A stretch of DNA of 64,000 nt from Natronomonas salsuginis (GTDB lineage: Archaea; Halobacteriota; Halobacteria; Halobacteriales; Haloarculaceae), in the NCBI RefSeq assembly GCF_005239135.1, contig NZ_QKNX01000002.1, forward strand, positions 124,001 to 188,000. The letters are read 5' to 3'. The notes under the pieces were generated by a model, which did no database searches, was not told the DNA's origin, and saw only the letters and a list, made by a program, of their open reading frames with translations. Below are positions 53,128 through 62,972 of the stretch, one piece after another (the stretch's first letter is position 1; every line of letters starts with the position of its first letter). Both the position numbers and the translations under genes were made by a program.

Positions 53128-53415
53128 TCATCCCGCCGCGTCGAATCGCTGCACGTCGACGAACTCGACTCGGACGTTCACGTCGCGGTCGGTCGGCTCC
53201 CGGATCGACGCCGCGAGATCGGACGCGAGCGTGGGATAGGACGCGCCGACCGGCCGGTAGAAGACGACAGTCACGTCCGGCGGCGCGGACCCGGACACGA
53301 CGACGAACTCCACACTGGTCGTGACCAGTTCGAGGTCATCGTACGCCCCGTCGTCGAGGATCGAGAGTGCCGACTCGCGGTGGGCTTCCGAGAGCAGCAA
53401 CTGCACCAGCCGCAT
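53128..53415 (-). CDS. Small hypothetical protein, possibly a DUF389 N-terminal-like domain
   Basis: 95 residues. MRLVQLLLSEAHRESALSIL and the strand pattern that follows resemble the soluble N-terminal domain of TIGR00341/DUF389 membrane proteins, but without the membrane part. A strong TATA (TATAAATA at 53441-53448) 29 bases upstream of the ATG supports a real leaderless gene. Function unknown. Confidence 0.6.
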   Translation of the reverse strand: MRLVQLLLSEAHRESALSILDDGAYDDLELVTTSVEFVVVSGSAPPDVTVVFYRPVGASYPTLASDLAASIREPTDRDVNVRVEFVDVQRFDAAG

Positions 53416-53440
53416 GCCTATCGCGGGCGGGGGTGGTACA

Positions 53441-53448
53441 TATTTATA
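53441..53448 (-). promoter_or_regulatory. TATA box of the small hypothetical gene
   Basis: TATAAATA on the minus strand, centred 29 bases before the ATG at 53415. Confidence 0.5.
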
Positions 53449-53542
53449 CGGGGATAACGGGGTCTGGGAAGCGGTAACCGCGGCTTGCTCGAAACGACGG
53501 GTGCGGGGAATATTCAAGACGGCGTCACGCGAACAGAGGCTG

Positions 53543-54475
53543 ATGTTCGAGGCGTCACCCACTGGGCTGGTCCGAAACCCGAACGTGTGGCGCTTGCTGT
53601 GGCGCGGGCTTCGACTGCGCCCGGCCGACTTCGCGCTCGGCGGCGACCGGGATCCGGAACTGCTCGGCGATCTCGCGCACCCGTTCGCGTCCGTCGAAGA
53701 CGTCTCGAACCGGCTCGAAACGCTCGAGGCGGCGCTCGTCGAACGCAGTGATCGGCGCGCGGTCTTTCTGACAGTGTACACGGAGATGACGGCGCAGACG
53801 GCTCGCGAGATCGACGCCGGGAGCTTCGACGATCCCGAGTGGATGTGCCGATACCTCGTCCGATTCGCGGAGCACTACCGGCGCGCGTTCGTCGGGTTCG
53901 AACGCGGCGAGTACGCCGACGTCCCGGACCCGTGGCTCGTCGCGTTCGGGAGCGCGGTCGGTGGGGACGCGCTCGTGATCCAGGACGCCTTTCTCGGCAT
54001 CAACGCCCACATCGTCTACGACCTCGCGCTGGCGCTCTCCGCGATCGGACTCGACCCGGGACGGGAGACGAAGTACGCGGACCACCGCCGCATCGACGCC
54101 ATACTCGCGCGTCTCGTGGCCGTCCAGCGGGAGTTGCTCGCCGAGCGGTACGCCCCCGGACTGGAGGCGGTCGGGGAGGGCATGGGGGGCCTCGACGAAC
54201 GGTGGTCCACATCGACGCTCCGGCGCGCGAGAGAGTTCGCCTGGCGGACCGCGGTCGTCCGGACCGACGCCCGCTGGAGCACGGTGCGGTCCTCCACTGG
54301 CTGGCTGCTCTCTCGGACCGCGACCGGCGGCGCGTCGGTGCTGTTGTCCCCCACCGCGAGCCCCTCGACGATGCGAGCCCTCCGAGCCATCGAGGCCACG
54401 GAGTTCGAGCTCGAATCGTACGCCCGAGCGTTTCACGGACGAGCGGTGGACGGGGGCGCGTCCATCGAGCGGTGA
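53543..54475 (+). CDS. DUF5995 family protein
   Basis: 310 residues. The mainly helical sequence has MCRYLVRFAEHYRRAFVGFE, then VGGDALVIQDAFLGINAHIV followed by YDLALALSAIG, the central His-containing helix of DUF5995. No known enzymatic role. The ATG at 53543 gives MFEASPTGLV; the open frame extends upstream across the divergent promoter region and is not supported there. Confidence 0.75.
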   Translation: MFEASPTGLVRNPNVWRLLWRGLRLRPADFALGGDRDPELLGDLAHPFASVEDVSNRLETLEAALVERSDRRAVFLTVYTEMTAQTAREIDAGSFDDPEWMCRYLVRFAEHYRRAFVGFERGEYADVPDPWLVAFGSAVGGDALVIQDAFLGINAHIVYDLALALSAIGLDPGRETKYADHRRIDAILARLVAVQRELLAERYAPGLEAVGEGMGGLDERWSTSTLRRAREFAWRTAVVRTDARWSTVRSSTGWLLSRTATGGASVLLSPTASPSTMRALRAIEATEFELESYARAFHGRAVDGGASIER

Positions 54476-54620
54476 GCGTCTGTCCGTCATCGACGCACAG
54501 ATCGACCAGAACCGGCGTCGAAGATGGCGAATTGTCGAGCACCGGTTCGTCGATCATCGACACGGAAAGAAGATACATTATGAGCCAGGAGCCCGCGTGT
54601 CGAAACAACGATCCGAAACC

Positions 54621-56045
54621 ATGTCTGGCAAGTACGACCTCATCATCGTCGGTGGCGGAATCAGCGGCGCGTCGCTTTTGTACACGACCGCGAAGTTCAC
54701 CGACATCGACTCCATCGCACTGATCGAGAAGGAGCCGGAGCTCGCGGCGATCAACACCCACCGGACGAACAACTCCCAGACGCTGCACTTCGGCGACATC
54801 GAGACCAACTACACCCTCGAGAAGGCCGAGGAGGTCAAGGAGGGCGCGGAGCTTCTCGCCGGCTATCTCGAACACTACGACGGCGACCGCGAGATGCACT
54901 CGAAGCGCGGCAAGATGGTGCTCGGCGTCGGCGACGAGGAGGTCGAGACGCTCGAGCGCCGCTACGACGAGGAGGGGTTCGGCGACCTCTTTCCGAAGCT
55001 CCGGGCGATCGGTCGCGAAGAGATCGCCGAGCTGGAGCCGAAGGTCGTCGAGGGGCGCGACCCAGACCGGGAGATGCTCGCCCTCCAGACGCCGGACGGC
55101 TACGTCGTCGACTACGGCGCCGTGACGGAATCGCTCGTCGAGCGCGCCGACGAAGAGGTCGGCGTCGACGTCTACACCGGCACGAAGGTGACGGACATCA
55201 CGCCGACGCTGGACGGCTACACGCTCGAAACTGACGCCGGACGATTCGACTGTGACGTCGCTACCGTCGCCGCCGGCTCCCACAGCCTCCAGATCGCGAA
55301 GGAACTCGGCTACGGCGAGGACAAGGTGTTGCTCCCCGTCGCCGGGAGCTTCTTCCTCGCGGACGATCTGCTGAACGGAAAGGTGTACACCCTCCAGATG
55401 AAGAAGCTCCCGTTCGCTGCCGTCCACGGCGACGCGGACGTGCACGATCAGTCGATCACGCGGTTCGGCCCGACCGCGAAGCTCGTTCCGGCGCTCGAAC
55501 GCGGCCGCATTTCGACGGTGAGTGACTTCGTCGACGTGTTCGGACTCAACGCGGCGTCGTTCCTCAGCTACGCCAACATCCTCTCGGACCGGATCTTGCT
55601 CCCCTACGTCCTGCGAAACCTCCTGTACGACCTGCCGAAGGTCGGCCCCAAGGCGTTCCTCCCGCACGTCCAGAAGGTCGTCCCGAGCGTCGAACTCGAC
55701 GACATCGAGCGCGCCAAGGGGTACGGTGGCGTCCGCCCGCAGATCGTCGACACCAAGAACAAGTCGCTCGACATGGGCGAAGCGAAGATCGTCGGCGAGG
55801 ACATCATCTTCAACATCACGCCCTCGCCGGGCGCGTCGACCTGTCTGAAGAATGCGATGAAGGACACGCGGACGCTGATGGATTTTTTCGACGGCGAGTA
55901 CGAGTTTGACGAATCGGCGTTCCGCGCGGACACGATCGACAACTTCCCGCGCGCGGACGACTCGACCGAGTTCGCCAGTTCGAACGCCGCCAACGGCGCA
56001 GGGAGCGTCGACGCCGTCGACGACGTGCCCGCGAGCGACGACTGA
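54621..56045 (+). CDS. FAD-dependent malate:quinone oxidoreductase-like protein
   Basis: 474 residues. The N-terminal dinucleotide motif is DLIIVGGGISGASLLY, followed by INTHRTNNSQTLHFGDIETN, which resembles the substrate loop of malate:quinone oxidoreductases. The late GGVRPQIVDTKNKSLDMGEA and NITPSPGASTCLKNAM fit the same family. It may pass electrons from malate or a similar 2-hydroxy acid to menaquinone. A GTG at 54597 is an alternative start, since AGATACATTA lies about 23 bases before it. Confidence 0.85.
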   Translation: MSGKYDLIIVGGGISGASLLYTTAKFTDIDSIALIEKEPELAAINTHRTNNSQTLHFGDIETNYTLEKAEEVKEGAELLAGYLEHYDGDREMHSKRGKMVLGVGDEEVETLERRYDEEGFGDLFPKLRAIGREEIAELEPKVVEGRDPDREMLALQTPDGYVVDYGAVTESLVERADEEVGVDVYTGTKVTDITPTLDGYTLETDAGRFDCDVATVAAGSHSLQIAKELGYGEDKVLLPVAGSFFLADDLLNGKVYTLQMKKLPFAAVHGDADVHDQSITRFGPTAKLVPALERGRISTVSDFVDVFGLNAASFLSYANILSDRILLPYVLRNLLYDLPKVGPKAFLPHVQKVVPSVELDDIERAKGYGGVRPQIVDTKNKSLDMGEAKIVGEDIIFNITPSPGASTCLKNAMKDTRTLMDFFDGEYEFDESAFRADTIDNFPRADDSTEFASSNAANGAGSVDAVDDVPASDD

Positions 56046-56072
56046 CGACGCGCGTTCGAATCGCGTCGAGTC

Positions 56073-56525
56073 TTACGCTTCGTAGCTGAAACTCACCGAC
56101 CGCAACTCGCTGTCCGAGCGGTCGCCGACGTACTCCTGTGCGACGCCCTGATCCGGCCTGATTTCGATGATGACGCGAGCCGTATCGACCGGGTGAGGGT
56201 AGTCGTGGCCCGAGTAGCGCCGCGAGAGCTCGTCGATATGCCCGCGAGCGCCCTCTTCGACGACGCCGTCGACGGTCCCCACGACCGTCATCCGCCGATA
56301 CGGGGCGTCGGGATCGATCATGCTCACGCTCACGCGCGGGTCGTGCTCGACGTTCCGGACCTTCCGCCGCCCGCGTTCGGAGTTGATCAACAGCCGGTCG
56401 ATTTCGGCGTCGTAGTCGACCCACACCGCCGAGTTGTGCGGCCGCCCGTCCGGGAGGAGCGTCGCGACGTGTGCGAACGTTCGCTTCTCGAAGAGGTCGT
56501 GGAAGTCCTCGGGGATCGTTGGCAT
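56073..56525 (-). CDS. Pyridoxamine 5'-phosphate oxidase-like flavin/F420 enzyme
   Basis: 150 residues with the split-barrel fold: FAHVATLLPDGRPHNSAVWV, LLINSERGRRKVRNVEHDPR and VSMIDPDAPYRRMTVVGTVD. The length and motifs fit TIGR03618-type F420-dependent oxidoreductases as well as PPOX proteins; cofactor not decided. It is convergent with the malate oxidoreductase-like gene and divergent from the spermidine synthase homologue. Confidence 0.88.
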   Translation of the reverse strand: MPTIPEDFHDLFEKRTFAHVATLLPDGRPHNSAVWVDYDAEIDRLLINSERGRRKVRNVEHDPRVSVSMIDPDAPYRRMTVVGTVDGVVEEGARGHIDELSRRYSGHDYPHPVDTARVIIEIRPDQGVAQEYVGDRSDSELRSVSFSYEA

Positions 56526-56609
56526 CGACGGCGAGAGACGGGGCGACGACTTGAGGGTGTCGGCGGGGCTTCGCCAAGGTTTATCTCCGAAACGCCGTAC
56601 GGCTAGTAC

Positions 56610-58178
56610 ATGAATCCCTCCCTGGGCCGGTCCCTCGACCGGGTGTCGGCCCCCGAACTCGCCGTGTTCGTCTCCGGGGTGGCGAGCATGGGCCTCGAGA
56701 TCCTCGCGGGGCGGATGGTCGCCCCCGAATTCGGCAGCAGCATCTACACGTGGGGGAGCATCATCGGCGTGTTCCTCGCGGCGTTGAGCCTCGGCTACCA
56801 CTACGGCGGCAAGCGGGCCGCGAGACGGGCGAGCGTCGATCGGCTGTCGTGGCTGCTCCTCGGGACTGCCGCCTACGTCGCGCTGTTGATCTTCGCCAGC
56901 GATCCGCTGTTGGCGGTGGGGTCGTCGTTCCCGCTCCCGAGTCGGTTCGCCTCGCTCCCGGCGATCACGCTGCTTTTTGGCCCGCCGACGTACTTGCTCG
57001 GCTTTATCAGTCCCTACGCGGCGGAGCTCTCCGACACCGAGGCCATCGGCGAGGCGTCGGGACGGGTGTACGCCGTCGGAACGATCGGCAGCATCCTCGG
57101 CGCGTTCGGCACGACGTTTCTCCTCATTCCCTCGCTCGGCATCGAGATGATCGCCTTCCTCTTCGGAGCGTTGCTCGTCGGCACGGCGTTTTTCATCCTC
57201 CTGCCGTCGATGGACCGCGAGCCGCTGTTCGCCACCGCCGGCGTCGCAATCTTGTTGGTCGCGGCCATGGGAAGCGGCGCGGTCGGCGTCTCGACCGGCG
57301 GCCAGATCGTCTATCAGACGCAGACGCCGTATCAGGAGCTCGAGGTCACGGACCTCGGCGACACGCGAACGCTGTATCTCGACGGCCAGCGACACAGCGC
57401 GATGGATCTGAACGATCCGAACCGACACGTCTTCGAGTATACGCGCTACTTCCACATGCCGTATCTGTTCGCCGAGGATCCCGACCAGATCGATCGGGTG
57501 CTGTTCGTCGGTGGTGGCGGGTTCACCGGACCGAAGCGGTTCGCGGCCGAGTACGACGCGACCGTCGACGTGGTCGAGATCGACCCCGAGGTCATCGACG
57601 TCGCGAAGGAGTACTTCAGGGCCGAGGAGTCCGAACGGCTCAACATATACAACGACGGCGGCCGGCAGTACCTCCAAGAGACGAACAAGACCTACGACCT
57701 GATCGTGTTGGACGCGTACAAGAAAGACAAGGTGCCGTTCGAGTTGACGACTGTCGAGTTCATGCAGTTGGCCAACGATCGGCTCTCCGAAGACGGATAC
57801 CTCTTTGCGAACATCATCTCGGCACCGACTGGCCCGGCCTCGGAGTTCTACCGGGCCGAGTATCGGACGATGGAGCAGGTGTTCCCGCAGGTGTACAGCT
57901 TCCCAACCGCTGGACCGGGCGTCATCCAAAACATCGAGGTCGTCGCGTCGAAGAACCCGGAGGTCGTGACCGAATCAGAGCTACAAGCGCGGAACGCCGA
58001 GCGCGACATCGGGATCGAGCTCGGCGACGAGATCGAGTCGTACCGCCGCGATGAGCCGACTGACGACGTCCCGATACTCACCGACGATCACGCGCCGGTC
58101 GATAGCCTCCTCGATCCGATGGTCGGGCAGCGATACGTCATCGAGCAGTCCCCGGCTGAGAACGCGACGGCCGACTGA
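56610..58178 (+). CDS. Membrane-anchored spermidine synthase-like protein
   Basis: 522 residues. About seven membrane helices (residues 15-235) precede a spermidine synthase domain with YQELEVTDLGDTRTLYLDG, LFVGGGGFTGPKRF, VVEIDPEVIDVAKEYF and the catalytic-type LIVLDAYKKDKVPFELTTVE. Such fusions are common in haloarchaea and bacteria; their role as true polyamine synthases is unproved. The aminopropyl acceptor is unknown. Confidence 0.88.
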   Translation: MNPSLGRSLDRVSAPELAVFVSGVASMGLEILAGRMVAPEFGSSIYTWGSIIGVFLAALSLGYHYGGKRAARRASVDRLSWLLLGTAAYVALLIFASDPLLAVGSSFPLPSRFASLPAITLLFGPPTYLLGFISPYAAELSDTEAIGEASGRVYAVGTIGSILGAFGTTFLLIPSLGIEMIAFLFGALLVGTAFFILLPSMDREPLFATAGVAILLVAAMGSGAVGVSTGGQIVYQTQTPYQELEVTDLGDTRTLYLDGQRHSAMDLNDPNRHVFEYTRYFHMPYLFAEDPDQIDRVLFVGGGGFTGPKRFAAEYDATVDVVEIDPEVIDVAKEYFRAEESERLNIYNDGGRQYLQETNKTYDLIVLDAYKKDKVPFELTTVEFMQLANDRLSEDGYLFANIISAPTGPASEFYRAEYRTMEQVFPQVYSFPTAGPGVIQNIEVVASKNPEVVTESELQARNAERDIGIELGDEIESYRRDEPTDDVPILTDDHAPVDSLLDPMVGQRYVIEQSPAENATAD

Positions 58179-58288
58179 TCGCCTCTCGCGTCGAGCGGCC
58201 CCTCCTCTAGCCAACGTTTTCAATGATTGGTGAGAACGGGGGGTATGGCCGACCTCCGATCACCGAACTGGAGCGCTGGGAGCCAACG

Positions 58289-59665
58289 ATGGTAGACGTC
58301 GCGCTCTCGGTCGGACAGATCCTGCTCGCGCTGTTCCTCGTGGTACTGAACGGCTTCTTCGTCGCCTCCGAGTTCGCGTTCGTCAGGATCCGATCGACCG
58401 TCGTCGAACGGCTCGCCGAGGACGGCGTCGCGGGCTCGAAGACGCTGACTGAAGTGACTGACAGCCTCGACGACTACCTCGCAGTCACCCAACTGGGGAT
58501 CACGATCGCATCGCTCGGGCTGGGGTGGGTCGGCGAACCCGCGGTCGCGGCGCTCATCGAGCCGACGCTGGCGGCGTACCTCCCGGCGAATCTCATCCAC
58601 CTCGTCGCCTTCGCGATCGGGTTCAGCATCATCACGTTCCTCCACGTCGTCTTCGGCGAACTCGCGCCGAAGACGATCGCGATCGCGCAAGCGGAACGGA
58701 TCTCGCTGCTCGTCGCGCCGCCGATGAAGTTCTTTTATTACATCTTCTACCCAGGGCTCGTCGTGTTCAACGGGACGGCAAACGCGTTCACGCGCATGAT
58801 CGGCGTTCCACCGGCCTCGGAGACGGACGAGACGTTCAAAGAGCGGGAGATCCGCCGGGTGCTGGCTCGGTCCGGCGAAGCGGGGCACATCGATGTGGCG
58901 GAAGTGGACATGATAGAGCGCGTGTTCGCGCTCGACGACACCACCGTCAGCGAGGTCATGGTTCCACATCCGGACGTGGTGAGCGTACCGGCGGACGCCT
59001 CGCTCGACGAACTCCGCGAGATCGTCTTCGAGGCCGGCCACACCCGGTACCCGGTCGTGAGGGCCGACGACGGCGACGAGATCGTCGGCTTCGTCGACGT
59101 CAAGGACGCCCTGCGGGCGAGCGAAATGGGAGAGGCCGACGTCACGGCTGGCGAGCTCGCCAGGGGAATCCTCATCGTCCCGGAGACGGTCGCGATCGAC
59201 GAACTCCTGTTGCAGTTCCGCGACGAACGCCAGCAGATGGCGGCGGTGATCGACGAGTGGGGCACACTCGAGGGGATCGCCACGGTGGAGGACGTCGTCG
59301 AAGCCATCGTCGGCGACCTCCGCGACGAGTTCGACCTCGACGAACGCGAACACACGATTCGCGAGAGAGACGGCGGTGGACACGACGTCGACGGGAGCGT
59401 CCCGCTGTCGATGCTCAACGAGTCGCTCGGCACGAGCTTCGAGAGCGACGGGTTCGAGACGATCGGCGGGTTCGTCCTGGAGCATCTCGGGCACGTCCCC
59501 GACGCCGGCGAGCACATCGAAACGGGCGGGTACGTCATCGAGGTCGCGAGGATGGACGGAACGCGGATCTCGGCGCTGGTGGTCCGCGAGCGTGATGAAA
59601 GCGAGAGCGACGAGAGCGGCGGAAGCGAGCGCGAGCCGTCCGACGACGGGACCGAGACGAACTGA
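58289..59665 (+). CDS. CNNM/CorC family transporter-associated protein
   Basis: 458 residues. A four-segment DUF21 membrane domain (VLNGFFVASEFAFVRIRSTV) is followed by two CBS domains (VSEVMVPHPDVVSVP and ARGILIVPETVAIDELL) and a C-terminal CorC_HlyC domain. Related proteins act in magnesium or cobalt efflux. I start at the ATG giving MVDVALSVG because it leads straight into the membrane part; an ATG 22 codons earlier gives a non-family tail. The end is a Glu- and Ser-rich tail. Confidence 0.88.
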   Translation: MVDVALSVGQILLALFLVVLNGFFVASEFAFVRIRSTVVERLAEDGVAGSKTLTEVTDSLDDYLAVTQLGITIASLGLGWVGEPAVAALIEPTLAAYLPANLIHLVAFAIGFSIITFLHVVFGELAPKTIAIAQAERISLLVAPPMKFFYYIFYPGLVVFNGTANAFTRMIGVPPASETDETFKEREIRRVLARSGEAGHIDVAEVDMIERVFALDDTTVSEVMVPHPDVVSVPADASLDELREIVFEAGHTRYPVVRADDGDEIVGFVDVKDALRASEMGEADVTAGELARGILIVPETVAIDELLLQFRDERQQMAAVIDEWGTLEGIATVEDVVEAIVGDLRDEFDLDEREHTIRERDGGGHDVDGSVPLSMLNESLGTSFESDGFETIGGFVLEHLGHVPDAGEHIETGGYVIEVARMDGTRISALVVRERDESESDESGGSEREPSDDGTETN

Positions 59666-59799
59666 CCCGACGATGGGGTCGGCCGGTCTCGGATGTGCAA
59701 GGCGGATCGAAAGGCGCGAGTGGATCGCCGCTGCTTCGGGGCACGAGTTTCTGGAACCGAAAACGTGATGATACTCGGTTCGGAGGGTACCGTCGAACC

Positions 59800-60105
59800 A
59801 TGCTTGTCGTTCGCGCGATGTTCCCGATCGATCCGGACCGGATGGACGAAGCGCTCGAGTTGGTCAATGATCTCGTCGACCACTCGAATCAAGAACCCGG
59901 GATAATCGACTACCGCGCCGCGGTCGACGTTCAGGACGAAACCCGCCTCCGGTTCATCGAACAGTACGAGGACGGTGACGCGTTCGAGGCCCACATCGGG
60001 ACGGAGCACTTCCAGGCGTTCGAGTCGAAATTACCCGAGTTGCTTGCCGGCGAGCTCGAAGTGACGCGCTTTACCGTCAGCGACGCGACCGAACTCGAAC
60101 TGTAG
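59800..60105 (+). CDS. Antibiotic biosynthesis monooxygenase (ABM) domain protein
   Basis: 101 residues, one ferredoxin-like ABM domain: MLVVRAMFPIDPDRMDEALE, EPGIIDYRAAVDVQDETRLR, then EQYEDGDAFEAHIGTEHFQA. It is probably a small monooxygenase or quinone-handling protein. The substrate is unknown. Confidence 0.85.
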   Translation: MLVVRAMFPIDPDRMDEALELVNDLVDHSNQEPGIIDYRAAVDVQDETRLRFIEQYEDGDAFEAHIGTEHFQAFESKLPELLAGELEVTRFTVSDATELEL

Positions 60106-60187
60106 CGTGCGTCCGGCGGCGACACCGCAGTCCCGAGAGCGGGAACTCGCCAGCAGATTTATCTGACCGTTCCGAGCCGTGTCTCAC

Positions 60188-61639
60188 ATGGTGGACGGGG
60201 ACGTCGATCCGTTTGGGGAGGGGGTGCCGCCCGAGTCGAGCGGCCGAAACGTCGGCGGCGAGTCGCCCGAAATCGATCCGGAGTCGATCAGCGACGAGGC
60301 GACGATTCACGACGACGAGACCGAGCTCGAGCGGACGATCGGGCTCACGGGCGGGCTCGCCATCGGTATCGGGACGATGATTGGGGCCGGGATATTCGTC
60401 TTCCCGGGGCTGGCAGCTGGAAACGCCGGTCCCGCTGCGGCACTCTCGTTTGCTATCGGAGGTGTAATCGCACTGCTCGTCGCCCTGCCGGCCTCGGAAC
60501 TCGCGACCGCGATGCCACGGAGCGGCGGCGGATACTTTTTCGTCTCCCGGAGCATGGGGACGGCGTACGGATCGGTCGTCGGTCTCGGACTGTGGCTGGG
60601 GCTCATCTTCGCGTCGGCGTTCTATCTCGTCGGCTTGGGCCACTACGCGGCAGCCGTCTTCGCCGAAGTCGGACTCATTTTCTCGGTCAGCCCGGTCGTC
60701 CCGCTCGGTTTGGTGTTCGGTGTTGCACTGACGGGATTGAGCATCGGCGGCACCGAAAATACGGCCAAGATACAGAATCTGGTCGTGGGGATCTTGCTCG
60801 TCATTCTGACGCTGTTTCTCACGTACGGCTCCCTCAACGCGCTCGGCGTGTTCGGTCGCGAAACCGCCCCCGAAGCGTTCTTCCCCAAGGGGGTATTTTC
60901 GGTGTTTAGCACCGCGGCACTCGTCTTTACGTCGTATCTCGGATTCGCACAGGTCGCGACCGTCGCGGGCGATATACAAAAGCCGAGCCGGAACCTGCCG
61001 CTCGCGATGGTCGGATCGGTGCTCGTCGTCGCGGTGTTCTACATCGTGACGATATTCGTCGCGACGAGCGCGTTCGGTGCGGATCGGCTCTCAGAGTTCG
61101 GCGAAACCGCGATGGTCGAAGTCGCTAGGGAGTTCGTCGGTCGCCCCGGCGCGGTCGCGATTCTCCTCGCCGGTCTGCTGGCGACGTTTTCGAGCGCGAA
61201 CGCGTCGATTCTCAGCGCCTCCCGAACCGTGTACGCGCTGAGCCGCGATGCGCTCTTGCCGAAGAAAGCGAGCGAGATCAATCTCAGATACGGGACGCCA
61301 CACGTCGCGTTGCTCGCGGCCGGGGGGCCGATCTTGCTGTTGGTCGCTACGGGTCAAGTGGAAGTCCTCGCGGAGGTCGCCTCCTTTCTCCATCTGATCA
61401 TGTACGGATTGATCTGCGTCGCCGTAATCGCCCTCCGACGGCGGGATCCGCCGTGGTACGAGCCGAGCTATCGGATTCCCGTGGTCCCGGCGCTACCAGC
61501 GGTCGGGGCGGCCGCGAGTTTCGGGTTGGTCGCGTTCATGCGACCCGCCTCGATCGGCATCGGGATCGGCGTCATGCTTATTTCGTACCTGTGGTATCGG
61601 TACTACGCCGGGACGGTCACACTCAAGGGGGCATTCTGA
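60188..61639 (+). CDS. APC family amino acid permease
   Basis: 483 residues with about twelve membrane segments after an acidic cytoplasmic N-terminus of 45 residues. [20 protein letters not shown] is the conserved first helix with the unwound Gly motif, and [20 protein letters not shown] is the helix 8 region. It should import an amino acid or amine. Two bases separate it from the universal stress protein gene, a usual pairing in haloarchaea. A GTG three codons earlier is possible. Confidence 0.92.
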   Translation: MVDGDVDPFGEGVPPESSGRNVGGESPEIDPESISDEATIHDDETELERTIGLTGGLAIGIGTMIGAGIFVFPGLAAGNAGPAAALSFAIGGVIALLVALPASELATAMPRSGGGYFFVSRSMGTAYGSVVGLGLWLGLIFASAFYLVGLGHYAAAVFAEVGLIFSVSPVVPLGLVFGVALTGLSIGGTENTAKIQNLVVGILLVILTLFLTYGSLNALGVFGRETAPEAFFPKGVFSVFSTAALVFTSYLGFAQVATVAGDIQKPSRNLPLAMVGSVLVVAVFYIVTIFVATSAFGADRLSEFGETAMVEVAREFVGRPGAVAILLAGLLATFSSANASILSASRTVYALSRDALLPKKASEINLRYGTPHVALLAAGGPILLLVATGQVEVLAEVASFLHLIMYGLICVAVIALRRRDPPWYEPSYRIPVVPALPAVGAAASFGLVAFMRPASIGIGIGVMLISYLWYRYYAGTVTLKGAF

Positions 61640-61641
61640 TC

Positions 61642-62376
61642 ATGCACGAGAAGCCGACGATACTCCTGCCGGTCCGCATTCTCGAGGGGGAATCGCTACC
61701 GGAAGGCACGGGAAAGCTGCTCTCGAATGTCCGCGTACTGTTGCTCGGGTACCACGTCGTGCCCGAACAGACGGCGCCGGGGCAGATGCAGATGCAGTTC
61801 GAAGACCGGGCTCAGGACCGCCTGGCCGAACTCGAATCGGCGCTCGAATCCGCCGGCGCGACGGTCGAAACGCGGCTCGTCTTCACCCACGAGGGGCAGA
61901 AGACGATCGATCGGATGATCTACGAGCACGGCTGTCTGGCGGTGTTGGTCCCCGACATGGTTCGCGATCTCGATGACGTGTTGGTTCCGATTCGCGGGAC
62001 GGTCGGCGTCGACCGGCTCGTGCGCGTGGTCACGGGGTTATTCGCCGACACGGACGCCTCGATAACGCTGTTTCACGTCGCAGAACCGGACGAAACCGAC
62101 GAGGACGCGCGAACGTTGCTCGACGGCGTCGCCGATCGGCTCACCGACGTCGGCATCGACGAGGAGCGGATCCGGCTCACGATCAGGCGCGGGGACGGAG
62201 CGTTGGACTCGATCACCGAGGCCGCCGAATCGGCCGACGCGATCGTCATGGGCGAAACCGATCCCTCGATCGCCACGTTCGTCTTCGGAATGCCGGCCGA
62301 GAAGGTGGCGGACAGATTCGTCGGGCCGGTGTTCATCGTCCAGCGAGAGCGGCCGGACGGGATCGAGCGCGATTGA
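61642..62376 (+). CDS. Universal stress protein domain protein (permease partner)
   Basis: 244 residues. The C-terminal half is a UspA fold with the Gly-rich end GETDPSIATFVFGMPAEKVA and GPVFIVQR. The N-terminal half repeats a similar layout (LLLGYHVVPEQTAPGQMQMQ) and may be a second, degenerate Usp domain. Starting two bases after the permease stop, it likely regulates that transporter. Confidence 0.85.
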   Translation: MHEKPTILLPVRILEGESLPEGTGKLLSNVRVLLLGYHVVPEQTAPGQMQMQFEDRAQDRLAELESALESAGATVETRLVFTHEGQKTIDRMIYEHGCLAVLVPDMVRDLDDVLVPIRGTVGVDRLVRVVTGLFADTDASITLFHVAEPDETDEDARTLLDGVADRLTDVGIDEERIRLTIRRGDGALDSITEAAESADAIVMGETDPSIATFVFGMPAEKVADRFVGPVFIVQRERPDGIERD

Positions 62377-62569
62377 CCGCCGATCGTCGAAGATCGGTGA
62401 TCGATCGGTGTTCCGGGGGCTTTTAACGAACCAGTCGGTTTCGGAGACTCGAACCGACGGTCGGTCGTCTGTTCGCTGGATAGCTTTTTCATTGAAGATT
62501 TTCTACACAAGGGCGTTTGAATAGACATTCGAAGGCCTTATACGCGTACTCGGCATTCGTTTATTTGCA

Positions 62570-62764
62570 ATGGCAGACGGAAAAGTTGATTTCTTCAACG
62601 ACACTGGCGGCTACGGTTTCATTACGACTGAGGACTCCGACGAGGACGTGTTCTTCCACATGGAAGACGTTGGCGGCGAAGACCTTACCGAAGGCACCGA
62701 GATCGAATTCGAAATCGAGGACGCCCCCAAGGGCCCCCGCGCGACGAACGTCGTCCGCGTATAA
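62570..62764 (+). CDS. cspA: Cold shock protein
   Basis: 64 residues. The RNA-binding motifs are KVDFFNDTGGYGFITTED (RNP1-like) and DVFFHMEDV (RNP2). It is a typical haloarchaeal CspA that binds single-stranded nucleic acid. A TATA-like CCTTATAC at 62537-62544, centred 29 bases from the ATG, indicates a leaderless message. The 193-base gap before it holds no gene. Confidence 0.95.
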   Translation: MADGKVDFFNDTGGYGFITTEDSDEDVFFHMEDVGGEDLTEGTEIEFEIEDAPKGPRATNVVRV

Positions 62765-62776
62765 TCGATTCGAACA

Positions 62777-62791
62777 GCCGCCCCTGGCGGC
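62777..62791 (+). terminator. Hairpin downstream of cspA
   Basis: GCCGCC and GGCGGC pair perfectly around a three-base loop, 12 bases after the cspA stop, and a T-rich stretch ending ACGTTTTATT follows. It probably ends the cspA transcript. Confidence 0.45.
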
Positions 62792-62935
62792 ACAACAAAC
62801 TTCTACGTTTTATTCCGCGCCGAGCGGAACGATCGCATCCGGCGGGACGGTGTCACACCGCGTGTTCGAGAAAGAGCGACCGCTAACGAACCCATCGCCG
62901 TAGAACTAGACGCCCGTCTCGAGGACGAACGAGGG

Positions 62936-62960
62936 GTCCGCGCCCAGAACTAGCGCGGAC
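62936..62960 (-). terminator. Hairpin downstream of map
   Basis: GTCCGCGC and GCGCGGAC form a perfect 8-base stem with a nine-base loop, 12 bases after the map stop codon. No T-run follows, so it may act as a 3' stability element rather than a terminator. Confidence 0.4.
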
Positions 62961-62972
62961 GTTCGACAGCGA